A stretch of 64,000 bases of DNA, from positions 5,708,501 to 5,772,500 of the forward strand of contig NZ_CP047242.1 of the NCBI RefSeq assembly GCF_009856605.1. Direction: 5' to 3'. Made by a program: the position numbers and the translations under genes. The notes beneath the pieces were generated by a model. It was not told the origin of the DNA and did no database searches. It saw nothing but the letters and a program-made list of their open reading frames with translations. Shown one piece after another: positions 47,190-56,478 of the stretch (position 1 is the first letter of the stretch; every line of letters starts with the position of its first letter). This stretch comes from Trichormus variabilis 0441 (lineage in GTDB: Bacteria; Cyanobacteriota; Cyanobacteriia; Cyanobacteriales; Nostocaceae).

Positions 47190-47825
47190 TCAAAAGCCAA
47201 ACACAAAAATTAGACGATAATCATTGCAAAAGCGAAGCATTGGCAACAAATGTTCATCATAAAACTCAAGTATTTCCTCGCGGCTCACTCTACCGCGTGG
47301 TACAAAATCAGCTTCATTATATAAGCTGTCTCGCCATTCGGTAAAAGCAGCAAGATGTTGCTCTAATCCCCCTACCCAAAAGTCTTTTAAAGGGGTAACG
47401 CAAAAGTCTTCTAACTTGATTCGGGAGTATAGTAGTTGTTGTGTAGCCTCTGTTGACTGTACTCGTTTACCAAATCCAGGTATCAAGATGTCCGCAATTG
47501 GATCTGGCATTTTAGAGCAATATTCATACGGCGCATAATCTACTGTTTCCACGTTTTGAATGGCGGTGAGAATTGGGAGAGCAATTCTATCGGGTAGCTC
47601 ACCCCCACTATTAATACTAGATGCAATTACAGTAGGTCTGTCAGTAGGTTCTGCTCTAGTGTACAAATCTACACCAGGTTTCATAAGAACTTCACGAATT
47701 TGTACATCATCAGCTAGCTCCGATTCCAGTTTATCAACGAGGCAATTGAGGATTTCGTCTGGATAATAGTCATCGTATTCCTTGGGAATAAGTTGCATAA
47801 TACCGATGCCAAACCAAAAAGTCAT
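47190..47825 (-). CDS. Hypothetical protein, 211 residues, 5' end abutting an IS remnant
   Basis: Unrecognised soluble protein, acidic, with conserved-looking stretches (IPKEYDDYYPDEILNCLVDK, PDPIADILIPGFGKRVQ, FVPRGRVSREEILEFYDEHL). The first ATG (47823-47825) lies directly against the terminal repeat of an IS5-type remnant, so the original N-terminus or promoter may have been lost. A second Met at residue 10 (MQLIPKEYDDYY) is a plausible start. No neighbours suggest a role. Confidence 0.6.
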   Translation of the reverse strand: MTFWFGIGIMQLIPKEYDDYYPDEILNCLVDKLESELADDVQIREVLMKPGVDLYTRAEPTDRPTVIASSINSGGELPDRIALPILTAIQNVETVDYAPYEYCSKMPDPIADILIPGFGKRVQSTEATQQLLYSRIKLEDFCVTPLKDFWVGGLEQHLAAFTEWRDSLYNEADFVPRGRVSREEILEFYDEHLLPMLRFCNDYRLIFVFGF

Positions 47826-47827
47826 AA

Positions 47828-47930
47828 GAGGATGTTTGAAAAGTTTTGAACGGTCAAATTTTAGGCTAATCGCCTTACCATAATACGGATCATGGCAAGA
47901 TAGACAAAAGTCTCGGAGCTTCCTGTCTAA
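47828..47930 (-). mobile_element. IS5-family transposase C-terminal remnant with terminal repeat
   Basis: On the minus strand 47863-47922 reads GSSETFVYLAMIRIMVRRLA then stop (47861-47863), the typical C-terminus of cyanobacterial IS5-type transposases. It is followed by the terminal repeat whose plus-strand form is GAGGATGTTTGAAAAGT (47828-47844), next to TAA (47825-47827). An in-frame TAG lies just upstream, and the rest of the element up to 48091 is unrecognisable. The same terminal repeat bounds the MITEs at 44404-44567 and 50684-50845. Confidence 0.75.
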
Positions 47931-48091
47931 CTGTAGCGAAGCAGCAAATTGGCATTGACGCAGAAACAGTGAGTATAAAACTGCTCAGAAGGTTCTCAAT
48001 CAGTTCATTACTGAACTAATCGGTTCAGTTTAGCTGTTTGGGGAATTCGCCAACGGTATCGATCCCTTGCCCCCCTGCTTCTTTCCTCTGG

Positions 48092-49201
48092 CTACTTGCT
48101 GACTAAAACTTCCCGTGGTTGCATTATGGGTTTAAAGTTGTATTGTGGAACTAATTCATGGTAGACCGCTAGTGTTTCTTCGTTGACTCTAGTAGCACTA
48201 AATCTTTCTATATTTTGTTTGGCACGGCATTGCCACTTATATAGTTGTATGGGATCTTTGAGCAATTGAGTTAAAGCCTCTGCCAATGTGTGACTATCTT
48301 TTGGTGGTACTAATAGCCCAGCTTGACGATTATCTAAGGTTTCGGGGATACCATCCACATCACTGGCAACGATCGCACAACCGGCTTCTCGTGCTTCTGT
48401 GAGGACTAAACCGAAGGATTCACAATGGGAAGGGAGGACAAAAATATCGGTTGCTAGCATATACCGTTGCGGTTCTGCCTGGAAACCTTCAAAATGTATC
48501 CGTTCATTAAAAGGCGTATTTCTGGCCATAGCCTCGAAAATTGATTTATCTGGCCCGTTCCCTACCAAATATAGATGTGCTTGAGGAAAGTCCTGGGCAA
48601 TTTTGCTAAAAGCTGCAATTAACTCAGCAATTCCTTTACGGGAATACATCCCCGCAACAGTAGTAATTGCAGGACGCTGTAAGGGTAATGGTTGGTAATC
48701 TTGAATTTGACGATGACGGGGGCTTCCTAATGTGCCATTGGATACCACTCGCAGTTTGTTGCGGGGAATACCACGCCGCACCATCGAAGTAGCTACCGCA
48801 TGACTAACAGCGATGACTCTATCTGCTAATCCCATGAGTACTGCGCTACGCTGGAACTCATTGTGTACTGTAGACACTAAACTATAATCACAACTTGTTT
48901 TTAATATGCCTGCCAGTACAACTCCCGTCATCATATGTGCATGAACTATATCTGGCTGAAATTTTTGGATAATCTGCCGAAAACGCCAAATAGCTTGAAT
49001 CATATTTAGCGGTTGTCTAGACTGATCTAAATGAAAGTGTCTAACACCATAACTACCAAGTAATGGTTCGTATCCTCCACCAGCAGACGCTACAGCCACT
49101 TGATGACCGTCTTTGGCTTGTAAGCAGGCTAAATCTACTGCAACATTGACTATTCCATTACCAATTTCTTGTACATGATTGGTAATATGTAATATTTTCA
49201 T
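48092..49201 (-). CDS. Glycosyltransferase family 4
   Basis: 369 residues with two Rossmann lobes (GT-B). N-terminal HITNHVQEIGNGIVNVAVDL and IVHAHMMTGVV; C-terminal donor-binding region VAGMYSRKGIAELIAAF, YLVGNGPDK and the E-x7-E motif in LPSHCESFGLVLTEAREAG. It transfers a nucleotide-activated sugar to a glycan or lipid acceptor at the cytoplasmic membrane. It lies 116 bp downstream of the PIG-L deacetylase on the same strand, suggesting a shared operon in surface-glycan synthesis. Confidence 0.9.
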   Translation of the reverse strand: MKILHITNHVQEIGNGIVNVAVDLACLQAKDGHQVAVASAGGGYEPLLGSYGVRHFHLDQSRQPLNMIQAIWRFRQIIQKFQPDIVHAHMMTGVVLAGILKTSCDYSLVSTVHNEFQRSAVLMGLADRVIAVSHAVATSMVRRGIPRNKLRVVSNGTLGSPRHRQIQDYQPLPLQRPAITTVAGMYSRKGIAELIAAFSKIAQDFPQAHLYLVGNGPDKSIFEAMARNTPFNERIHFEGFQAEPQRYMLATDIFVLPSHCESFGLVLTEAREAGCAIVASDVDGIPETLDNRQAGLLVPPKDSHTLAEALTQLLKDPIQLYKWQCRAKQNIERFSATRVNEETLAVYHELVPQYNFKPIMQPREVLVSK

Positions 49202-49317
49202 TTAAAACTTCTCCATATTATTTATTATTTTTTAATTTTGGATGAAAAACAAAATATGAATTTATTTAGTTATCCAAAATCATCAATACAGTGTGAATTG
49301 TCAGGATTTAAACCTAT

Positions 49318-50124
49318 TTACAGTTCACTTTTAAAGAAAATTTCGTGAGAATTTAGGAATTGCTTGATAAATCCTCTAGGTAAATTTTCAATCTGAGAAG
49401 AATATGAGGCGATCGCTCTCTTTTTCTTATCTTGTACTGAAGTAATAGAAAAACGATAAGCAGCAGCAATATCCTGTATTTTCAATAGGATAAATAGCGG
49501 CGCTCTCCAAAATAACCATACAGGATATTGGAACACTTCCACAGGAATATTGGCTTCACGAATTACTGTTTTAACTAAGTTATAAGTAGCCTCATGATCC
49601 CTATGACAGTCTTTCCTATGTGGCACATAAATTTCCTCAGGCTGATAATGCTGAATTAGTTCAGATATCTCTCGAATTGTCTGCTGATGTTCTTCATTAC
49701 TTAATTCTGGTAAACACCCATCTGGCTTAGATAAAAAGTGAATATGTGATGACTCTACACCCAATATTCCTAATGCACTAATTGCTTCTTGTTTCCGAGT
49801 TTGGACTATCTGATTTTGGCAATCTAGGTCGAGACTTCTTGAACCTTTCCCATCGGTGATAAATACTACTACCACTGGTATGCCATGCTCTCGTTTGTAA
49901 GCAATCATCCCGCCACAGCCAAAAGTTTCATCATCTTGATGTGGAGAAAATATCATGGCTGATTTTTGGTTAGATAACAATGGCTTGCTATTACAAAACA
50001 AAAGCCATTTTAATAGTAACCAAGAATGTATATACTGCACTTTCTCAAGCCATACAATAGGAATTAGTTTTCCTAGTTCTTTTAAATAGATTTTATGCGA
50101 CAATTTTGGCTCCATCTTTATCAA
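49318..50124 (-). CDS. PIG-L/LmbE-family N-deacetylase
   Basis: 268 residues. Zinc motif HQDDE in IFSPHQDDETFGCGGMIAYK (about residues 60-79), VVVVFITDGKGSRS, and the second motif HRDH in VPHRKDCHRDHEATYN. The family deacetylates N-acetylglucosaminyl conjugates. An N-terminal extension with a weak hydrophobic helix (WLLLKWLLFC) may attach it to the membrane. It is the head gene of a probable operon with the GT4 gene. Its substrate is probably a glycolipid or polysaccharide intermediate, by inference from neighbours. Confidence 0.88.
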   Translation of the reverse strand: MIKMEPKLSHKIYLKELGKLIPIVWLEKVQYIHSWLLLKWLLFCNSKPLLSNQKSAMIFSPHQDDETFGCGGMIAYKREHGIPVVVVFITDGKGSRSLDLDCQNQIVQTRKQEAISALGILGVESSHIHFLSKPDGCLPELSNEEHQQTIREISELIQHYQPEEIYVPHRKDCHRDHEATYNLVKTVIREANIPVEVFQYPVWLFWRAPLFILLKIQDIAAAYRFSITSVQDKKKRAIASYSSQIENLPRGFIKQFLNSHEIFFKSEL

Positions 50125-50408
50125 TAAAAATAAATGCTCATCATTTAAAATATCAATAATTAATCTGTATAACTATTTCGCCCTATGAGCATAAATCACA
50201 TGATAAGCCACTCATAACAGATTAGGATAAAGATTGTGTATGAAAAGTGCTAGTTTTTTCTGGATTTTATGAAAAGAGTCATCAGGGGAATTTTATTAAT
50301 TTGAAATATAAAATTATGGTCAGTCAAAGTTTGACTATAAAGTGCGTGACATTTGTTATAAAGTGTTTATTAAAACACTGATAATATGTATGGGAATGAG
50401 TAATTAAT

Positions 50409-50580
50409 ATAGGAATCCGATTTGATAATTGAAAATATCTAAATATTTGTAGGGTGGGCATTGCCCACCAAAACTATGATACGGTGGGCAATGCCCAACG
50501 CCACTTACTCCAAGCCGGGAAACCCATCCAACGCAGTGGCTCCCCTACGTATATTTCAGAAATCAAATACTAGTCCCATA
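50409..50580. repeat. MITE-like element, family B
   Basis: Ends ATAGGAATCCGATTTGAT and AAATCAAATACTAGTCCCAT are inverted. The core GTAGGGTGGGCATTGCCCAC is followed by the inverted partner GGTGGGCAATGCCCAACGCC. Same family as 8719-8870 and 16353-16483, with a longer insert in the middle. Confidence 0.75.
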
Positions 50581-50683
50581 GTTGTTTATTAGTAATAGGA
50601 AAACATAATTAGCATTCAGGTTTTCCTAAGAGGATGTTTTAAAAGTCTTATTGTTGGTAGCCAAAAGTTTTAGCTCCCCCTAA

Positions 50684-50845
50684 GAGGTTGTTTGAAAAGT
50701 GATTGGCTGTGATTTTAAGCACTCATTGATCCCCCCTAACCCCCCTTTTTAAGGGGGGAAATGAATCAAAGTCCCCCTTTTTAAGGGGGATTTAGGGGGA
50801 TCTAAAATGTTTTGCTACCAAGCATAGGACTTTTCAAACATTCTC
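50684..50845. mobile_element. IS5-related MITE with TAA target duplication
   Basis: GAGGTTGTTTGAAAAGT at the left and ACTTTTCAAACATTCTC at the right, flanked by TAA on both sides (50681-50683, 50846-50848). The interior has CCCCCCTTTTTAAGGGGGGA and a partner CCCCCTTTTTAAGGGGGA hairpin. No open frame. Confidence 0.85.
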
Positions 50846-50880
50846 TAAGAGGTTATTTATAAAGCAAAATTGAATTTGAA

Positions 50881-51154
50881 GAATACATCCGTCAGAATAC
50901 AATCAGTGGGGGATACCCTACGGGAAGCAAGCTACAGACCCGCCACTGATTGTAGCCTGTGGCAACCCGAAGGGTAGACCACCAAATTTTCAATTTGGCT
51001 CCGTGCTTAAACCCATTTATTCATCCACCCTACGGGTTCGGCAGTCGCACCCTTACGGGAAGGCTTACGCCAACATGGGGGAAACCCCCAAGACCGCGCT
51101 GCCTCACCAGTCGCCAGAATTCAGTATGAATTCTGGCGACTGACGCATGTATTC
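50881..51154. repeat. Fold-back element with 15-bp outer ends and nested perfect palindrome
   Basis: Outer ends GAATACATCCGTCAG and CTGACGCATGTATTC match as inverted repeats at 14 of 15 positions. Inside the right part is a perfect palindrome, AGTCGCCAGAATTCA / TGAATTCTGGCGACT, with a GTA loop (51109-51141). Other modules (TACCCTACGGGAAGC) recur at 62778-62906 and near 35850. No coding capacity. Confidence 0.7.
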
Positions 51155-51210
51155 TGTTCGATAAATGGTCTTTAAATCATCTTTTTCAAGGGGAATTTTA
51201 AGAGGGGATT

Positions 51211-53202
51211 TTAATCTGGGACTGAGTGCGTAGACGCAGTAATAATTTCACGTTTACGGATGGTGTCGTTAGGAACTACAATTCGCCAACGGAGAATACG
51301 ATTATCTTGACTCCAATTGTCAAAACGGGCAATTTCAGAGCCTGCGGCTAGGGGATCTACAAAGGTTGCTGGATTTTTAACTGTAAAGCCGGACAGATAC
51401 ATGGTGTCACTTTCAGGAAAGTATTTGATTCGCCGTAAATCTGTAAAAATGCGGGGAGTTGTTTCTTTTTGCATGGAACTATAGGTATAGATGGGATTAC
51501 CGTTAGTGTCTAGTCCTTGCAAGAAATAATGGCGAATACCTTGTCGATCGCCCAGAGTTGTCCACACATCGCCTTTACTATCCACCCACCATCCTGTAAC
51601 AGAGGAAGAATCTTCACTATGATCATATTCTTCTTTATCGAAAGCGCCGTTACCGTTGCGATCGCGCCAAATCCATTTTCCTGTTTTTGGTTGCTGAGGT
51701 GGCCAAGTCCCTGAGATTGCTGATTTACCTTCGTTATTTTTACCAACAAACATCCCTGCTGGAATAGCTATATTCCCATCTTTGCTGGGATTAAATCGAT
51801 AAATCTCTAAGGCGTTACTGTACGGATCTAAGAGAAACAAAAATCTTTCACCATTGATTCGACGTACAAAGGTAGCATCGGGGGATATATGCAGTCGTGG
51901 ATCTTGAGGATATTTAAAACCGTTTAAGGTGTAAGCTTTATAAGTCAATTGTTGACCCTTAGGCTTGCTACTATCTATCAAAAAGTGTTCATACTTGGTA
52001 AAAACTTCTCGTCCATCTGTAGTGGGGTCAACGTCGGCATTTTCGACTAAGGATAATCCTAATAATCGCCATAGTTGCTTTCCTGATGGCGAAAATTTTC
52101 TTAAATCTGTGCCGGAATTATTGAACCCATTATTATTGATATACAAATTCCCCTGAGTATCTGCGCCGACTCCTGTGAGTCCATAAAACTTTAAATCTTG
52201 GACTTCACCAGGAACACCTCCATAAATCCCCCCTGTGTGGCCAAAAGTGCCGACCTGGACTGGTTGATCCTGAATGTTATAAATCAATACTTGCTGAAGT
52301 GTCCCATTTTCCGCTACTAACAGTCTGCCTTGATTATCAAGTGCGATCGCTCCGGGTAAAACAACATTAGTTATTTTTTGCGGTAATTGTTTTCCTGATG
52401 AAGAATAACGCAAAATTTTAGCAGGATTATTGGCATCTTGCTTTTGAATAATCCACAAATTCCCCTGCTTATCAATAGTTATATCCCCTGGTCTCAGGAA
52501 ACTAAAGTTGCGTAATTCTTTCATTGTCTCAGTGTTATGGACGCGAATTTTATTATTCGCTGCATCACTGACATATAAATTCTTATCTTTCGTTGCTAAT
52601 CCAGTCACCTCACTTTTAGTATTGACGATTAACATACTCTTATCCCAACCACGTCCATTAGCAAAGGGCGCTGGTTTACCAGATAAGTTATAACGTCTCA
52701 CACAATACCAAGTTGTTCCCTCTGGTGGATAATCTTTGTCTATTTTGCCGACAAATCCTTGGCTCATAGCAATGTAAATATACTTACTATTTGCTGTGAC
52801 AGCTTTACCACCATGACGACTCCAACCATGAAGATCATTGAGAACCCCAATTACATTACCATCTTTATATATTGATGCTTCGGCTCCTGCTTTATCCTCA
52901 TGACTATTTGTATAAACTGTGCCATTAGGCGCAACATACATTCCCTCAATATAGTTTTGTATAGATTTCTGACTGCCAGCAAAAATATCACTGATCAAAT
53001 CTCTTTTATAGGTATCCTCTGGAACTTGACTGAATGTTAAATCTGTTGAAACAATAGTAATAAATAGAAATGAGATAGTAGCAATAAATAAATAAATCCA
53101 TGATTTGAAAAATTTATAATTTAAATACTTAAATGTTTTATTGAATCGTCTTTTTATCCTCAATTGTAACTTTTGGATATCATCTGGTATTGCGTACTTC
53201 AT
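51211..53202 (-). CDS. Membrane-anchored beta-propeller (NHL/SMP-30-like) protein
   Basis: 663 residues. An N-terminal basic segment is followed by a membrane anchor (WIYLFIATISFLFITIVS, about residues 36-53) and a long extracytoplasmic part with repeating propeller blades (KDKNLYVSDAANNKIRVHN, ITIDKQGNLWIIQKQ, ALDNQGRLLVAENGTLQQV, GVGADTQGNLYINNNG). A region like DRNGNGAFDKEEYDH looks like a calcium-binding EF-hand loop. Probably a periplasmic or surface protein of unknown ligand. It lies among glycan genes, which may be coincidental. Divergent from the GT4 gene across a 917-bp gap. Confidence 0.8.
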   Translation of the reverse strand: MKYAIPDDIQKLQLRIKRRFNKTFKYLNYKFFKSWIYLFIATISFLFITIVSTDLTFSQVPEDTYKRDLISDIFAGSQKSIQNYIEGMYVAPNGTVYTNSHEDKAGAEASIYKDGNVIGVLNDLHGWSRHGGKAVTANSKYIYIAMSQGFVGKIDKDYPPEGTTWYCVRRYNLSGKPAPFANGRGWDKSMLIVNTKSEVTGLATKDKNLYVSDAANNKIRVHNTETMKELRNFSFLRPGDITIDKQGNLWIIQKQDANNPAKILRYSSSGKQLPQKITNVVLPGAIALDNQGRLLVAENGTLQQVLIYNIQDQPVQVGTFGHTGGIYGGVPGEVQDLKFYGLTGVGADTQGNLYINNNGFNNSGTDLRKFSPSGKQLWRLLGLSLVENADVDPTTDGREVFTKYEHFLIDSSKPKGQQLTYKAYTLNGFKYPQDPRLHISPDATFVRRINGERFLFLLDPYSNALEIYRFNPSKDGNIAIPAGMFVGKNNEGKSAISGTWPPQQPKTGKWIWRDRNGNGAFDKEEYDHSEDSSSVTGWWVDSKGDVWTTLGDRQGIRHYFLQGLDTNGNPIYTYSSMQKETTPRIFTDLRRIKYFPESDTMYLSGFTVKNPATFVDPLAAGSEIARFDNWSQDNRILRWRIVVPNDTIRKREIITASTHSVPD

Positions 53203-54119
53203 TACACCAATAATTCATTTAATAGTTAGTTTTTTGTACTTCGAGATAATTCTTGACAGTGATTTTTAATATTACTCAGCGATATTGAATTAACAGGAAA
53301 ACTGCAATTATTGAGTTATATATGTTTCTAAACACCATTCAGTAGAATGATTCAGAGAAACATTATTATCAAAAAAATATATGCCTATTTGAAAGTATGT
53401 TTATTCTGAATTACAAGAATTGAAAGACTCTTATTGTGAGGGTTTTACTTTGGTTTGATGTCCTAATCTATCTAGCTGTAGTTATAGTATGTAGAAGTCC
53501 TTCGTATTATCTTTAATTACGTAAGTGATAATACATAAATAGCAAATTAACGGACTTAAGAAATTAGTGTTTATCGAATATTCATCAAAAAAATATAACT
53601 TTCTATTTTTTTAAATTAGTTGTAAAAATATGAATTTAGTATATTGGTATACTCTTTTTCCCAGAAAATTATTCATTAACCTATTACCAATTACCAGATT
53701 CCTCATCTCCTTGTGGGTGAGGAATTGTAACCTCAATCTTATGAGTTATAAACAATACATTAACTACCGAAGCACGCTACATCACGAAAGAAATGTCTTT
53801 ATAAAAGCTTAAATTAGACCAATCATATTTATTTAAAGATTTGGTAAATAAAAAAGCTCAAACGTAGGTAAATTTAAATAAAATCTATATTGAGTCAGAT
53901 GGAATATTTACTGATAACTCCGAAAATTAGAGAAGATAAACAATAAGTAGTATGTCATTAACTGTATAGAATAAAACACATGAATAAAATCCCGCCTGTT
54001 TCTTTATCTCCTCCTGTATCTTCCTGATAATCTTGACAATCTTGCTAAATATATAAACGGAGTGATACTTCATATCGAAGCAAATCTCCTCAAGCTCCAC
54101 ACAGTACTAGGAGATAAGA
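53203..54119. other. Long AT-rich intergenic region, 917 bp
   Basis: It lies between divergent genes. AT-rich, with no recognised repeat family. A 60-codon frame at 53630-53812 lacks a ribosome-binding site and protein-like composition. It presumably holds promoters of both flanking genes. A non-coding RNA cannot be excluded. Confidence 0.5.
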
Positions 54120-55289
54120 GTGGAATATAAAAAAGAAAACTTCAATTTACTACCTGCTTCTATTCTGACCTTAGGTTCTGGTTGGTTTCCTACAAATCCT
54201 GGGGGTTTGGAAAGATATATTTATGAGTTGACTTATCAATTAGCAGCTAATCAAGATAGAGTAGAGTTATGTGGAGTTGGCTTACCAACTAATGAATTTC
54301 ATTTGCCAATTAAATTAACTAATTTAGCATCTCCAGATAGTAAAATTTGGCAAAGATTTTGGTCTATTCGGACTAATTTCCAGAAAACAAGAATAAGCAA
54401 ACCGGACGCAATCAATTTACATTTTGCTTTATATAGTTTTCCTATTTTAGATATTTTGCCTCAGGGTGTACCCATTACTTTTAATTTTCATGGGCCTTGG
54501 GCATCAGAAAGTAAACAGGAATTAGTAAAGAATAAAATCAGTATTTTTTTAAAGCGTCGGCTGATAGAACAAACCACATATAATCGTTGCGATCGCTTTA
54601 TTGTTCTGAGTAAAGCATTCGGCAATATATTACACCAACAATATCAAATTCCTTGGCAAAAAATACATATTATTCCTGGTGGTGTGAACATTGATAAATT
54701 TCAGCCAAATTTATCGCGTCAACAAGCTCGCCAGCAGCTAAATTGGCCTGAAAGTCGTCCTATTTTATTTACATCCAGACGTTTAGTTCACCGTGTGGGA
54801 GTAGACAAACTATTACAAGCATTAGCCATCATTAAACCAAGAGTACCCGATATTTGGCTAGCGATCGCCGGTCGGGGACATCTGCAAGGGACATTGGCAA
54901 AACAAGCTCAAGAGTTGGGTTTAGAGAACAACGTAAAGTTTTTAGGTTTTCTCCCAGATGAGCAGTTACCTATCGCTTACCAAGCTGCTAATTTAACTGT
55001 TATGCCCAGTCAATCTTTTGAAGGTTTTGGGTTAGCAATTACTGAATCTTTGGCTTGTGGTACTCCTGTTTTATGCACTCCTATTGGAGGTATGCCAGAA
55101 ATTTTAACTCCATTTTCACCAGAATTAATTACTACATCTGCGGAAGCTACTGCTATTGCGGAGAAAATAGTACATATATTGCTAGAACAAATACCAACAC
55201 CTTCACGAGAAGAATGTCGCCAATATGCTGTAACTAACTTTGATTGGCAGAAAATTGCTCAACAAGTACGGCGAGTTATTTTAGCTTAA
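54120..55289 (+). CDS. Glycosyltransferase family 4
   Basis: 389 residues from a GTG start (54120), with GGAG about 9 bp upstream. N-terminal acceptor lobe has SGWFPTNPGGLERYIYEL; the C-terminal donor lobe has IIPGGVNIDKF, RPILFTSRRLVHRVGVDKLL, KFLGFLPDEQLPIAYQAANL and the E-x7-E motif SFEGFGLAITESLACGTPV. It is followed 24 bp later by another GT4 gene on the same strand; the two form an operon for polysaccharide or glycolipid assembly. Confidence 0.9.
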   Translation: MEYKKENFNLLPASILTLGSGWFPTNPGGLERYIYELTYQLAANQDRVELCGVGLPTNEFHLPIKLTNLASPDSKIWQRFWSIRTNFQKTRISKPDAINLHFALYSFPILDILPQGVPITFNFHGPWASESKQELVKNKISIFLKRRLIEQTTYNRCDRFIVLSKAFGNILHQQYQIPWQKIHIIPGGVNIDKFQPNLSRQQARQQLNWPESRPILFTSRRLVHRVGVDKLLQALAIIKPRVPDIWLAIAGRGHLQGTLAKQAQELGLENNVKFLGFLPDEQLPIAYQAANLTVMPSQSFEGFGLAITESLACGTPVLCTPIGGMPEILTPFSPELITTSAEATAIAEKIVHILLEQIPTPSREECRQYAVTNFDWQKIAQQVRRVILA

Positions 55290-55313
55290 AAAAATTAAGA
55301 GAGTAGTTGACTA

Positions 55314-56450
55314 ATGAAAATATTATTTTTAGACCAGAGTGGTAAACCCGGTGGTGCAGAGTTGTGTTTAATTGATATTGCGAAACCTTACAGCGATCGC
55401 GCCTTGGTTGGTTTATTTGCGGATGGAGCATTTAAAACCTTACTAGAGCAACATCATATCCCGGTTGAAGTATTCACCAATCAGCCAATTCAAGTCCGCA
55501 AGCAAAGTAATTTATTGCAAGCATTTAGTAGCTTGGGACAACTTGCGCCTCTGGTGGCTAAAGTTGTAGAGAAAGCCCGTGAATATGATGTAATCTACGC
55601 CAATACGCAAAAAGCCTTAGTTGTGGGGGCGATCGCTAGCTTTATCGCTCGTCGTCCTTTGGTTTATCATTTACATGACATTCTCTCCCCAGAACACTTT
55701 AGCCAAACTAACCTGCGGGTTGCAGTTAACTTAGCTAATCGTTTCGCCTCATTGGTAATCGCCAATTCCCAAGCCAGTCAAACAGCATTTATCCAAGCTG
55801 GAGGACGCGCAGAGCTAACGACAGTCATCTACAACGGTTTTGATATAAATTTATATCAAACTGCTGCATCAGATATTAGTAAATTACGGCAATATTTAGG
55901 CATAGCAAATAATTTTGTAGTTGGACATTTCAGCCGTCTTTCACCTTGGAAGGGACAACATATTCTAATTGATGCACTAGCTCAATGTCCGCCACAAGTA
56001 ACGGCAATTTTGGTCGGTGATGCCCTATTTGGTGAGCAAGAATATGTCAAAGAATTACATCAACAAATTACCAGATTAGGGCTAGAAAACCGCGTTAGAT
56101 TTTTAGGATTCCGGGCGGATATTCCTCAATTAATGGCGGCTTGTGATTTAGTGGCTCATACTTCCACAGCCCCAGAACCCTTTGGTAGAGTAATTGTTGA
56201 AGCCATGCTTTGTGGCAAACCTGTAGTTGCAGCCAAAGCCGGTGGTGCAATGGAATTAGTCGAACATGGAGTTAATGGCTTTTTAACCACACCAGGAGAA
56301 TCCCAAGAACTAGCCGATATTATTAATACCTGTTTCCAAGAAAAACACACCACTGCAACTATTGCTAGTAATGCTAAAGCTATTGCTAGTCAGCGTTTTA
56401 GTGTCCAAAATATCAATCAACAGATTGCCCAAGTCTTACACACAATTTAA
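55314..56450 (+). CDS. Glycosyltransferase family 4
   Basis: 378 residues. N-terminal LFLDQSGKPGGAELCLIDIA and VIYANTQKALVVGAIASF; donor-binding HFSRLSPWKGQHILIDAL, VRFLGFRADIPQLMAACDLV and E-x7-E in PEPFGRVIVEAMLCGKPV. A member of the retaining GT-B family, cytoplasmic or peripheral on the membrane. Downstream partner of the 54120-55289 gene; it converges with the NDH-2 gene. Confidence 0.9.
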   Translation: MKILFLDQSGKPGGAELCLIDIAKPYSDRALVGLFADGAFKTLLEQHHIPVEVFTNQPIQVRKQSNLLQAFSSLGQLAPLVAKVVEKAREYDVIYANTQKALVVGAIASFIARRPLVYHLHDILSPEHFSQTNLRVAVNLANRFASLVIANSQASQTAFIQAGGRAELTTVIYNGFDINLYQTAASDISKLRQYLGIANNFVVGHFSRLSPWKGQHILIDALAQCPPQVTAILVGDALFGEQEYVKELHQQITRLGLENRVRFLGFRADIPQLMAACDLVAHTSTAPEPFGRVIVEAMLCGKPVVAAKAGGAMELVEHGVNGFLTTPGESQELADIINTCFQEKHTTATIASNAKAIASQRFSVQNINQQIAQVLHTI

Positions 56451-56478
56451 GTAAAAGCTTTTTCTCCCTACCTAATCT

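Larger units (their letters stand above)
50125..51210. other. Repeat cluster, 1,086 bp without genes
   Basis: A dense stack of small elements: a family B MITE (50409-50580), a lone IS5-type end (TAAGAGGATGTTTTAAAAGT at 50627-50646), a complete IS5-related MITE (50684-50845), a second degenerate end right after it (TAAGAGGTTATTTATAAAG) and a 274-bp fold-back element (50881-51154). No coding frame of protein-like composition. Confidence 0.75.

Noticed and set aside
53630..53812. 60-codon plus-strand frame in the 917-bp gap
   Set aside because: No ribosome-binding site and random-looking composition. I could not support it as a gene.
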